A DNA stretch of 7,596 nucleotides, taken from an uncultured Collinsella sp. GTDB lineage: Bacteria > Actinomycetota > Coriobacteriia > Coriobacteriales > Coriobacteriaceae. The DNA is taken from the NCBI GenBank assembly GCA_902493835.1, contig CABURG010000080.1:1-7596 (forward strand), read 5' to 3'. Below the pieces are notes generated by a model. It was not told the DNA's origin. It ran no database searches and worked only from the letters and a program-made list of their open reading frames with translations. Numbering within the stretch: the first letter of the stretch is position 1; each line of letters begins with the position of its first letter. The position numbers were made by a program, and so were the translations under genes. Positions 1-5,606 of this stretch are shown here, one piece after another.

Positions 1-57
1 ATATATCGCACGGCTGACGTTTCGCTTGCCGCCGCTCGATTCCTTGAATACCTCTAA
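1..57 (+). CDS. 3' end of an upstream gene, possibly LysR-type regulator (partial)
   Basis: The first frame is open from base 1 to a TAA at 55-57 and encodes 18 residues, IYRTADVSLAAARFLEYL. The tail resembles the usual end of LysR-type substrate-binding domains, where an Ala-rich helix is followed by F-(I/L)-x-(F/Y)-L and then the stop. That resemblance is the only support; 18 residues are too few to assign a family firmly. The stop lies 162 bp before the GTG start of the aminotransferase gene and no strong terminator is visible between them. Confidence 0.4.
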   Translation: MYRTADVSLAAARFLEYL

Positions 58-119
58 ACGTGTGCACGTCATTGTCCGCTTTGGGCAAAACTCGGAGTTC
101 CGTACGTTTTCTTATGAAA

Positions 120-151
120 TTGAACTTTCGAATGAGGTACGGCGCTATACT
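120..151 (+). promoter_or_regulatory. Candidate promoter of the HTH-aminotransferase gene
   Basis: TATACT at 146-151 is one mismatch from the -10 consensus. TTGAAC at 120-125 matches the first four bases of the -35 consensus, but the 20-bp spacer is longer than ideal. Transcription would begin near 158, directly at the palindrome. A second -10-like box, TATAAA at 187-192, pairs with TTGAAC at 162-167 (19-bp spacer) but would leave only about 10 nt before the ribosome binding site. Both -35-like boxes are themselves part of the repeated operator-like motif, so a protein bound there should compete with RNA polymerase. Confidence 0.5.
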
Positions 152-159
152 GCTTGCTA

Positions 160-179
160 AATTGAACCTTGGTTCAATT
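160..179. promoter_or_regulatory. 20-bp palindrome, candidate operator
   Basis: Two perfect 9-bp arms, AATTGAACC and GGTTCAATT, flank a TT centre. The left arm is part of the middle direct repeat, so this site combines two half-sites facing each other while the outer repeats are single half-sites. A dimeric helix-turn-helix protein would fit. It lies at or just after the predicted start of transcription, which suggests repression, most simply by the XRE domain of the gene that follows. Confidence 0.6.
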
Positions 180-207
180 CGTGTTCTATAAATTGAACTT
201 TGCCAGC

Positions 208-214
208 AAGGAGG
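208..214 (+). promoter_or_regulatory. Ribosome binding site that fixes the GTG start at 220
   Basis: AAGGAGG, a full-strength Shine-Dalgarno match, ends 5 nt before GTG 220-222. The reading frame is open further upstream to a TTG at 169, but that codon lies in the palindrome, has no ribosome binding site and would add 17 residues encoded by operator DNA. Confidence 0.85.
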
Positions 215-219
215 TTCCT

Positions 220-1740
220 GTGGCCCAAGAGACGTTTTGCGATCGCCTGCGACAGACTATGTCCAATCGCGACGTTCGCCAGTCGGACGTGATCCGCGCA
301 TCGGAGATGCTCGGCAAAAAACTCGGCAAGAGTCAGATGAGCCAATATGTGAGCGGCAAGACGATCCCGCGGCGCGATGTGGCTGAGCTGCTCGCCCGTA
401 TTTTGGAGGTCGATGTTACCTGGCTGCTTGCCGGCGACGCCGATCAAGGCGAGGCATCATCACCCCGCAACGATTCCAAGCCCGAACCCCATCCCTTAGC
501 TCAAATTGCAAGGAGCACCACCATGCGTACTTTTTCTAAATCCACCAAGCTCGATAACGTCCTGTATGACGTGCGCGGTCCCGTCGTCGACGAGGCCGCC
601 CGTATGGAGGACGAGGGCGAGCGCATCCTCAAGCTCAATATCGGCAACCCGGCGCCCTTCGGTTTCCGCACGCCCGATGAGGTCATCAAGGACATGCGCC
701 AGCAGCTGCCCGACTGCGAAGGCTATTCCAACTCGCGTGGCCTGTTCTCCGCGCGCAAGGCGATCATGCAGTATTCGCAGATCAAGGGCCTGCCCAACGT
801 TCAGATGGAGCATATCTACACGGGCAACGGTGTGTCCGAGCTCATTCAGCTTTCGATGAACGCGCTGCTCGACAACGGCGACGAGATTCTGATCCCCAGC
901 CCCGACTATCCGCTCTGGACGGCGTGCGCAACCCTTGCCGGCGGTCATCCCGTACATTATCTGTGCGATGAGCAGGCGGATTGGTATCCCGACTTGGAGG
1001 ATATGGAGTCCAAGATTACGAGCGCGACCAAAGCCCTCGTCATCATCAACCCCAACAACCCCACGGGTTCTGTCTATCCGCGCGAGGTGCTCGAGGGCAT
1101 CGTCGAGATTGCACGCAGGCATCAGCTGATGATCTTTGCCGATGAAATCTACGACCGCCTGTGCATGGACGGCTACGAGCACGTCTCGATTGCCTCGCTC
1201 GCCCCCGACCTGCCCTGCGTCACCTTTAGCGGCCTTTCCAAGTCGCACATGATCGCGGGCTATCGTATTGGCTGGATGGTGCTTTCGGGCAACCAGCGCT
1301 GCATGAGCGACTTCATCATGGGCGTCAACATGCTCTCTAACATGCGCCTGTGCTCCAACGTGCCGGCCCAGTCGATCGTCCAGACGGCACTCGGTGGCCA
1401 TCAGTCCGTCAACGACTACATCCGTCCCGGCGGCCGTGTCTACGAGCAGCGCAACTTTGTGTATGAGGCGCTCAACAAGATCGACGGCATCTCGGTGGTT
1501 AAGCCGCGTGCGGCGTTCTACATCTTCCCCAAGATGGATGTTAAAAAGTTCAACATCACCGATGACGAGCAGTTCGCCCTTGACCTGCTGCACGAGAAGA
1601 AGATCCTGATCACGCGCGGCGGCGGCTTCAACTGGGCTGAGCCCGACCACTTCCGCATCGTGTACCTGCCGCGCATGGAAGTACTCAAAGAGTCCCTTGA
1701 AGACCTCGCCGACTTCTTTGACCATTACCGTCAATCATAA
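220..1740 (+). CDS. alaA: XRE-type HTH domain fused to AlaA-type alanine aminotransferase
   Basis: 506 residues from GTG 220. Residues about 5-75 look like an XRE/cro-type helix-turn-helix domain (RQSDVIRAS, then KSQMSQYVSGKTIPRRD, then LARILEV). Residues 76-101 are a polar, Pro- and Ser-rich linker. Residues 102-506 align from end to end with E. coli AlaA, a PLP-dependent fold-type I enzyme that transfers an amino group between glutamate and pyruvate to make alanine in the cytosol. Visible marks are KLNIGNPAPFGF (138-149), GNGVSEL (202-208), SPDYPLW (227-233), NPNNPTG (277-283), FADEIYD (306-312), the PLP lysine K341 in GLSKSH, and the carboxylate-binding arginine R479 in HFRIVYLPR. All key residues are present, so the enzyme should be active. 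The best-known fused regulators of this kind (MocR) carry a GntR-type winged helix instead. The HTH may make it an autoregulator or amino-acid sensor; that is inferred. An internal start at 523 could release the enzyme alone. The symbol applies to the enzyme part. Confidence 0.9.
   Translation: MAQETFCDRLRQTMSNRDVRQSDVIRASEMLGKKLGKSQMSQYVSGKTIPRRDVAELLARILEVDVTWLLAGDADQGEASSPRNDSKPEPHPLAQIARSTTMRTFSKSTKLDNVLYDVRGPVVDEAARMEDEGERILKLNIGNPAPFGFRTPDEVIKDMRQQLPDCEGYSNSRGLFSARKAIMQYSQIKGLPNVQMEHIYTGNGVSELIQLSMNALLDNGDEILIPSPDYPLWTACATLAGGHPVHYLCDEQADWYPDLEDMESKITSATKALVIINPNNPTGSVYPREVLEGIVEIARRHQLMIFADEIYDRLCMDGYEHVSIASLAPDLPCVTFSGLSKSHMIAGYRIGWMVLSGNQRCMSDFIMGVNMLSNMRLCSNVPAQSIVQTALGGHQSVNDYIRPGGRVYEQRNFVYEALNKIDGISVVKPRAAFYIFPKMDVKKFNITDDEQFALDLLHEKKILITRGGGFNWAEPDHFRIVYLPRMEVLKESLEDLADFFDHYRQS
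510..525 (+). promoter_or_regulatory. Internal ribosome binding site and ATG for a free 405-residue AlaA
   Basis: AAGGAG at 510-515 stands 7 nt before an in-frame ATG at 523-525 (codon 102 of the fusion). The product from this ATG starts MRTFSKSTKLDNVLYD, exactly where E. coli AlaA begins, and is 405 residues long, the length of that enzyme. The linker encoded just before (LAQIARSTT) reads like translated leader sequence. The layout fits either two products from one gene, or an HTH gene joined to a downstream alaA by loss of a stop codon with the old start still in place. Actual use of this start cannot be seen from sequence. Confidence 0.6.
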
Positions 1741-1741
1741 C

Positions 1742-1758
1742 GACAGAGATAGTCTGTC
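1742..1758 (+). other. Small hairpin after the alaA stop
   Basis: GACAGA (1742-1747) and TCTGTC (1753-1758) form a perfect 6-bp stem with a 5-nt loop, one base after the stop codon. It has no T-tract, so it is not a terminator alone; it may protect the 3' end or be chance. Confidence 0.4.
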
Positions 1759-1762
1759 ATTT

Positions 1763-1803
1763 AACGGGCGGCCCGTAACAGATTCGGGTCGCCCGTTTTC
1801 TGT
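1763..1803 (+). terminator. Rho-independent terminator of the aminotransferase gene
   Basis: Arms at 1763-1775 and 1785-1797 pair over 13 bp with a single G-U wobble around a 9-nt loop, and a short T-rich tail (TTTTCTGTT) follows. The stem is very GC-rich. It separates the aminotransferase gene from the next operon, so the two units are transcribed independently. Confidence 0.85.
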
Positions 1804-1865
1804 TAAAGCTCGCGTTGTCGGCGTCTCGATCGTTTGGGCGAGTGGGAATCGCGTGTGAACGGAAA

Positions 1866-1890
1866 ACTGTATTCCAAAATGGAATACAGT
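1866..1890. promoter_or_regulatory. Perfect 25-bp inverted repeat, candidate LysR-type activator site
   Basis: Two perfect 11-bp arms, ACTGTATTCCA and TGGAATACAGT, surround AAA. The 15-bp core has T at 1872 and A at 1884, giving the T-N11-A pattern typical of LysR-type regulators. It is centred at 1878, about 64 bp before the predicted start of transcription, where these activators usually place their recognition site. A further GGAAT half-site at 1902-1906 lies exactly 21 bp (two helical turns) after the GGAAT of the right arm and abuts the -35 box, as expected for an activation site. The LysR-type gene at the right end of the window is the obvious candidate partner; that link is inferred. 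An IclR- or GntR-type repressor is the alternative. Confidence 0.65.
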
Positions 1891-1905
1891 GTGCTTCAAC
1901 TGGAA

Positions 1906-1935
1906 TTGATGTCCGTGTGTCCGCTTTTTTAGAAT
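1906..1935 (+). promoter_or_regulatory. Candidate promoter of the amidohydrolase-ceramidase-PTS operon
   Basis: TTGATG (1906-1911, four of six -35 bases) and TAGAAT (1930-1935, five of six -10 bases) are 18 bp apart. Transcription would start near 1942, giving a leader of about 26 nt before the ATG at 1968. The imperfect -35 box next to the GGAAT half-site fits an activator-dependent promoter. Confidence 0.6.
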
Positions 1936-1967
1936 GTTCTCGACAAGATGAAAGGCGGTCCCCACCA

Positions 1968-3002
1968 ATGATTATCGATGCAAATTCCTACTGGTTTGAC
2001 GAGCGCATCTTCCATGACGAGACACTCTGTGAACAGTTTTTGGCCGAGGTGCCCCGCGCTTACGACACCGAGGGCTACCTGACCGTAAGCCCCACGGGCA
2101 AGCGACAGATTGTGATCGAAAAGCCCGCTGGCTTCCCAGGCCTCAACTATATCGAGGGAGACTACACCCTTGAGAAGCGTCTGGCAGACATGGACGAGGC
2201 GGGGGTCGATAAAGCGATTCTCAAGCTCCCCGGCTGCCATGAGTGGATGTCGCTCGAGATGTGCCGGCGTTTCAACGACGGTATGGCTGCTGACGCGAAG
2301 GCGTCAAGTGGCCGTCTGATTCCGCTTGTCGCCGTGCCGCCCTTTGGCACCAAAGCGAATTTGGAGGAGCTCGACCGCAGGCTCGACGATGGTTTTGCGG
2401 GTGTGCAGCTCTGCGCTCACTACGGCAAGCGCTATCTCGACGACCAGGTCTTCTCGAGCTTTTTCGAGCACCTGAACGAACGCCATGTCACCGTTTACGT
2501 GCACCATGTTCCCGTGCCGGTCGAGAACGAATCGCTTCTCGCGTACGACAACCTTCGCCGCTCTTATGGCCGCTGCGTCGACCAAACTACGGCGATCGGC
2601 CGAGAGATCTTTGGCGATTTCTTTGAACGCTACCCCAATATCAAGATGGTCCACTCCATGCTCGGCGGCGCATACTTTGCGTTTAAGGAGATGCTGCTGC
2701 CTCATGGTCCCAAGCGCCCTGATGCTTCTGGCCGTTTTCAGGTCGATACCGAGACCGTTTCCAGGTGCCTCGAGAACAACATCTATTTCGACATGTCCCA
2801 TGCTCAGCCTTGGGGCAAGACACTCCTTGCCTGCGCGGTTGACGTGCTGGGTGCAGACCATATTGTTTTTGGCACGAGCTATCCCGTTAAACGCGAGTGG
2901 CTCACCGAGGGTGTCGCCTGCGTTCGCGCTGCAAATCTGAGCGATACAGACAGCGACCTTGTGCTTGGCGGTACGGCGCAGCAACTGTACGGTGTCGAGT
3001 GA
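1968..3002 (+). CDS. Amidohydrolase-2 family protein with most metal ligands lost
   Basis: 344 residues from ATG 1968, which has AAAGGCGG at 1951-1958 upstream; the frame is open earlier but only through the promoter. The fold is recognisable as a TIM-barrel of the amidohydrolase-2 type (relatives: aminocarboxymuconate-semialdehyde decarboxylase, resorcylate decarboxylase). It starts MIIDANSYW where relatives have MIIDAHxH, so both histidines of the first metal motif are replaced (N6, Y8). The strand-5 histidine is kept in VYVHHVP (H179 or H180). At the usual H-x-G-G motif it reads HSMLGG, with M231 in the histidine position and H229 two residues earlier. The usual FGTDYP reads FGTSYP, with S304 for the catalytic aspartate. 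The C-terminus, LVLGGTAQQLYGVE, is typical. No signal peptide, so cytoplasmic. It is intact, which argues against decay: a pseudoenzyme or a metal-independent lyase are both possible. Family call is firm, function unknown. The next gene begins 26 bp later. Confidence 0.8.
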   Translation: MIIDANSYWFDERIFHDETLCEQFLAEVPRAYDTEGYLTVSPTGKRQIVIEKPAGFPGLNYIEGDYTLEKRLADMDEAGVDKAILKLPGCHEWMSLEMCRRFNDGMAADAKASSGRLIPLVAVPPFGTKANLEELDRRLDDGFAGVQLCAHYGKRYLDDQVFSSFFEHLNERHVTVYVHHVPVPVENESLLAYDNLRRSYGRCVDQTTAIGREIFGDFFERYPNIKMVHSMLGGAYFAFKEMLLPHGPKRPDASGRFQVDTETVSRCLENNIYFDMSHAQPWGKTLLACAVDVLGADHIVFGTSYPVKREWLTEGVACVRAANLSDTDSDLVLGGTAQQLYGVE

Positions 3003-3028
3003 GCGGCAATCAGAGGGGAGTATCTGCC

Positions 3029-4276
3029 ATGGACGAAGGAGAGATGAGGGCTGGGGCCGCTCGTGTGGCCATCGATCTTGGGGACGTGTTGCCGTTCGAC
3101 GGTTTCGACGAACTCCGTCATGAGGTCTTCGCCCGTGCCCTTATCATCGAGGGGACGGGGCGACGCGCCTGCGTCCTTTCGCTTGAGGTCACCTCGATCG
3201 CTCCGGCTCTACTCGCCGATCTGCGTGAGGTTGTTGAGGATGCCGCCAATTGCAGCGGTGCTTATTCTTGGGTGGTTCCTACCCATACGTTTTCCATGCC
3301 TCACGTCCGCACTCCCGGGCATCTTGCCGACGATGCTACCCGCAATCGCAACGAGCGCTATCGCGCAGCGCTCGTCGCTGCCGCCCGCACGGCTGTCGAG
3401 CGCGCTGTTGCGGGCATTCGCTCTGCCACGCTCGCCGCTGTGGAGGGCGAATGCCCCGTGAACGTTAATCGCGACATTGAGACGCCTGCCGGCTGGTGGT
3501 TGGGCTCGAATCCCAGGGGGTTTGCCGACCACACGATGCCCGTACTCGCCATAAGGGATGCCGGGGGCGAGTATGTTGCCGTGCTCGCGACGGCGGACGT
3601 TCAGTCCTCCGTGCTCGACGGGTCGCGCGACTCCGAGGGGAGGCGCATGGCGAGCGGAGACCTCTTTGGTTTTGCCGCCATGTCACTCGAGCGCGAGCTG
3701 GGCGGCGTTGCCCTGTTGCTGCCAGGCGCCGCGGGCGACCAAGGTCCGGCGGAGCGCGCCATGAACGTCATGTTCGATGCGGCCGGCGTTAAGCAGACGG
3801 TCGATGCCCATGAGGACGGATACCGCATGCTGCACCAGCAGGGGCAGGCCTTGGGCGATGCTTTGATCGAGGCCGCTCGCATGGCGCGTAAGGATGACGC
3901 TACCGGCATCGGTGCCCGCACGGTCGACGTTCTCCTGCCCGCTCAGACGCGCGCCGATTTTCACTCTTTGGCTCCGCACCGAACGTATGAGTTTCATGCC
4001 GCTGGCGAGCAGCGCACGAGGGTCTATCTACTCCGGCTGGGAAACGTCGAGCTTGTCGGCGTACAACCCGAGGTCTCGAGTGCATTCGGCGCCACTGTGC
4101 GCGCCGCTCGGTCCGGCTCTGTGTTCTTTGCCACGCTCGTCAACGGCGGACAGAAGTACCTGCCGGCCCCCGATGCGTACGAGAAAATCACCTATGAGGC
4201 CATGAACTCCGGCTTTGCCGCCGGCTCCCATGAGCGCCTCGTCGAAATCATCATTGCCGCCTTGAATGCGGCGTGA
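3029..4276 (+). CDS. Neutral-ceramidase-fold protein, divergent, zinc site incomplete
   Basis: 415 residues from ATG 3029, with GAGGGGAG at 3013-3020 as ribosome binding site. It resembles the neutral/alkaline non-lysosomal ceramidase family, zinc amidases that cleave N-acyl bonds. Marks are MRAGAARVAI near the start, VVPTHTFSMPH (82-92; relatives SHTHSGP), VNRDIE (146-151), LLPGAAGDQGP (230-240; relatives GaaGDvsP), VQPEVSSAFG (345-354) and NGGQKYLPAPDAYEKITYE (372-390). Of the four zinc ligands known in the family, H86, E348 and Y377 appear kept, but the second histidine is absent: the equivalent stretch reads ATADVQSSV (187-195). The second His of the HxH motif is also F88. It lacks the signal peptide of secreted ceramidases, and at 415 residues is much shorter than the roughly 650-residue enzymes, keeping only the N-terminal catalytic part. 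It is probably a paralogue of the next gene (18 bp on). Activity is doubtful; it may be a partner subunit. Ceramide itself is an unlikely substrate for a cytoplasmic protein. Confidence 0.7.
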   Translation: MDEGEMRAGAARVAIDLGDVLPFDGFDELRHEVFARALIIEGTGRRACVLSLEVTSIAPALLADLREVVEDAANCSGAYSWVVPTHTFSMPHVRTPGHLADDATRNRNERYRAALVAAARTAVERAVAGIRSATLAAVEGECPVNVNRDIETPAGWWLGSNPRGFADHTMPVLAIRDAGGEYVAVLATADVQSSVLDGSRDSEGRRMASGDLFGFAAMSLERELGGVALLLPGAAGDQGPAERAMNVMFDAAGVKQTVDAHEDGYRMLHQQGQALGDALIEAARMARKDDATGIGARTVDVLLPAQTRADFHSLAPHRTYEFHAAGEQRTRVYLLRLGNVELVGVQPEVSSAFGATVRAARSGSVFFATLVNGGQKYLPAPDAYEKITYEAMNSGFAAGSHERLVEIIIAALNAA

Positions 4277-4294
4277 CACAGAAGGAGAACGTGC

Positions 4295-5413
4295 ATGAAC
4301 ATTGGACACGCGCGCCGCAAAATCACCCCACAGGGCGACATCTACCTGATTGGCTACCGCAATCTTCCCAACCGTCTTGAACCTGCGACGGGCGTCCATG
4401 ACGACGTCTTCGCCAACGCCATTCTCTTCCAGCAAGGCGAACGTGAAGTGTTTCTCTTTAATGCCGATGTCCTCGAGTTCGAAGAAAGCATGGCCGAGGA
4501 AGTCAAGACAATGCTCGCCGAGCGCTACGGCATTGACCGTGATTGCGTCCTGCTCTCGGCGACGCACGACCATACTTCAATCGTCGCTTACCACCGCAGC
4601 TGGTGGACGGGAAAATTCGACGAGAACTACTACCGCTGGTTCCTCGATACCATTTGCCAATGCTTTGAGGAGTGCCGTGCCAACGCACAGCCCGCGATTT
4701 GTCGCTTGGGCAAGCAGGTCATCACCGGTTTCTACGACAACCGCATCATCCCAGGTGAACTCGCCGACAATGAGGTCATTGTCGTATCGTTCTTCGATAC
4801 CGAAGGCAAGCCATTTGCGGGCTTTGTGAACTGGGCGGTGCATTCCGCTTGCGTCGGACCCGACTGCACGGAGCTCACGAGCGAACTCGCCGGTCTTACC
4901 GGCAAAAAGCTCGCTCAGAGTCTTGGTTACTATCCGGCCATGGTCGTCGGTGCTGCTGGCGACTGTAGCGACCGCAATTTTCGCCAGGGACGCGGCATTC
5001 CCGAGGTCGAGCGCGTTTCGACCGGTCTTGCCGAGGCGATTTCCCAGATCAAGCTCGATCGCGAGGTCGTTCTCGACCGCATCGAGCCTCAGACGTTCTA
5101 TCACACCGTTGCCCATGACGACTTTTCGCTCACGCTTAAGTGTGCCGTCATCAGTTTGGGCGGCCTGCATCTCTTTGTGTTCCCGAGTGAGCTCGGCAGC
5201 GACCTGGGTATTCGCATGAAGCGCGAATGCCCGGTCGAGGGAATAGTTTGCGGTTACACCAACGGCTATTTCGAGTATTTCCTTCCGGCACGCGAGTACG
5301 GCCTCTCCTTTGAGACCGAGCGTACTCAGATTCCCCAGGGCGAACCGGAACGTCTGTGTGACAAGTTCTGCCAGACGACGAGACTTCTCGGCGCAGCAGA
5401 TTCGCGTCTGTAG
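4295..5413 (+). CDS. Neutral-ceramidase-fold hydrolase with complete zinc site
   Basis: 372 residues from ATG 4295, with GAAGGAG 7 nt upstream. The start MNIGHARRKITPQGDIYLIGY matches the ceramidase-family opening (G-x-x-x-x-x-ITP then GY). The four zinc ligands expected from Pseudomonas and human neutral ceramidase can be placed: H91 in SATHDHTS (with H93), H183 in NWAVHSA, E299 in FPSELGSDLG, and Y328 (or Y325) in YTNGYFEYFLP. The loop VGAAGDCSDRN (218-228) matches the family GaaGDvsPR motif. It is therefore likely an active zinc hydrolase of amide or similar bonds. There is no signal peptide and no C-terminal Ig-like domain, so it works in the cytoplasm on something other than membrane ceramide, plausibly the compound imported by the PTS permease downstream. 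It has an unusual number of cysteines for a cytosolic hydrolase (C121, C123 and C127 cluster together). The substrate cannot be named from sequence. Confidence 0.75.
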   Translation: MNIGHARRKITPQGDIYLIGYRNLPNRLEPATGVHDDVFANAILFQQGEREVFLFNADVLEFEESMAEEVKTMLAERYGIDRDCVLLSATHDHTSIVAYHRSWWTGKFDENYYRWFLDTICQCFEECRANAQPAICRLGKQVITGFYDNRIIPGELADNEVIVVSFFDTEGKPFAGFVNWAVHSACVGPDCTELTSELAGLTGKKLAQSLGYYPAMVVGAAGDCSDRNFRQGRGIPEVERVSTGLAEAISQIKLDREVVLDRIEPQTFYHTVAHDDFSLTLKCAVISLGGLHLFVFPSELGSDLGIRMKRECPVEGIVCGYTNGYFEYFLPAREYGLSFETERTQIPQGEPERLCDKFCQTTRLLGAADSRL

Positions 5414-5606
5414 ACCTGATTGCGTGACATGGGCCAATGAGGCTCCCTGCCATGTGATCGGCATCTTCCATCTTCTCTGCCGTTTCCCATCCCGGGCGTA
5501 CGTGCGTCCGCGGATTACAAAGGGGGAAGCGGGTTCCTTGCCCTCCCACGTCGACTACGGAGGCCTGAAATCGATGCTATACCCCGCTCAGAAAAAGGAG
5601 AATTCC
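5414..5606 (+). other. 193-bp gap before the PTS gene
   Basis: No gene is supported here. The gap contains a bulged hairpin (5427-5455), no convincing terminator, and no sequence I can recognise as a BglG-type antiterminator element or a strong promoter. The PTS ribosome binding site AAAAAGGAG is at 5592-5600. GGAGG at 5559-5563 stands 10 nt before an in-frame ATG at 5574, which would give an 11-residue N-terminal extension. Confidence 0.6.
5427..5455 (+). other. Bulged hairpin in the leader of the PTS gene
   Basis: ACATGGGCC (5427-5435) pairs with GGC (5441-5443) and CCATGT (5450-5455) to form a 9-bp stem with a 5-nt loop and a 6-nt bulge on the 3' side. No T-tract follows, so it is not a simple terminator. 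It begins 13 nt after the stop of the previous gene and could mark a processing or stability point that sets PTS expression apart from the hydrolases. Confidence 0.35.

Larger units (their letters stand above)
117..201 (+). repeat. Three phased direct repeats AAATTGAAC(T/C)TT
   Basis: Copies lie at 117-128 (AAATTGAACTTT), 159-170 (AAATTGAACCTT) and 190-201 (AAATTGAACTTT). The outer two are identical over 12 bp and the middle differs at one base. Their starts are 42 and 31 bp apart, close to four and three turns of B-DNA, so all three present the same face of the helix. They cover the -35-like box, the expected start of transcription and the leader just before the ribosome binding site. This is the layout of an autoregulatory operator, and the next gene encodes a DNA-binding domain. 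Binding by that protein is inferred. Confidence 0.65.

Noticed and set aside
58..69. ACGTG-TG-CACGT inverted repeat as a terminator of the upstream gene
   Set aside because: The loop would be 2 nt and no T-tract follows, so it cannot act as a normal hairpin terminator.
169..219. TTG at 169 as the start of the aminotransferase gene
   Set aside because: It lies within the palindrome, lacks a ribosome binding site, and GTG 220 has AAGGAGG at 5-nt spacing.
496..1734. A 412-codon open frame on the minus strand opposite the aminotransferase
   Set aside because: It mirrors the GC-rich third positions of a gene with clear AlaA motifs, has no ribosome binding site and its translation resembles no known family.
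1931..1940. AGAATGTTCT as a LexA-like site
   Set aside because: The arms are only 4 bp and it overlaps the -10 box and start region; spacing does not match known actinobacterial SOS boxes.
1815..1967. Upstream extension of the amidohydrolase reading frame
   Set aside because: This stretch holds the dyad and promoter; family proteins begin at MIID, which is ATG 1968.
2304..2984. A 226-codon open frame on the minus strand opposite the amidohydrolase
   Set aside because: It is antisense to a gene with recognisable family motifs; the composition is that of a codon-bias shadow.
4577..5464. A 295-codon open frame on the minus strand opposite the second ceramidase-fold gene
   Set aside because: The plus-strand protein carries a complete zinc-ligand set and an operon context; the minus frame has no motif or plausible start signal.
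5521..5550. G-rich then C-rich stretch before the PTS gene as a terminator
   Set aside because: Pairing is patchy (GGAA/TTCC only) and no T-run follows.
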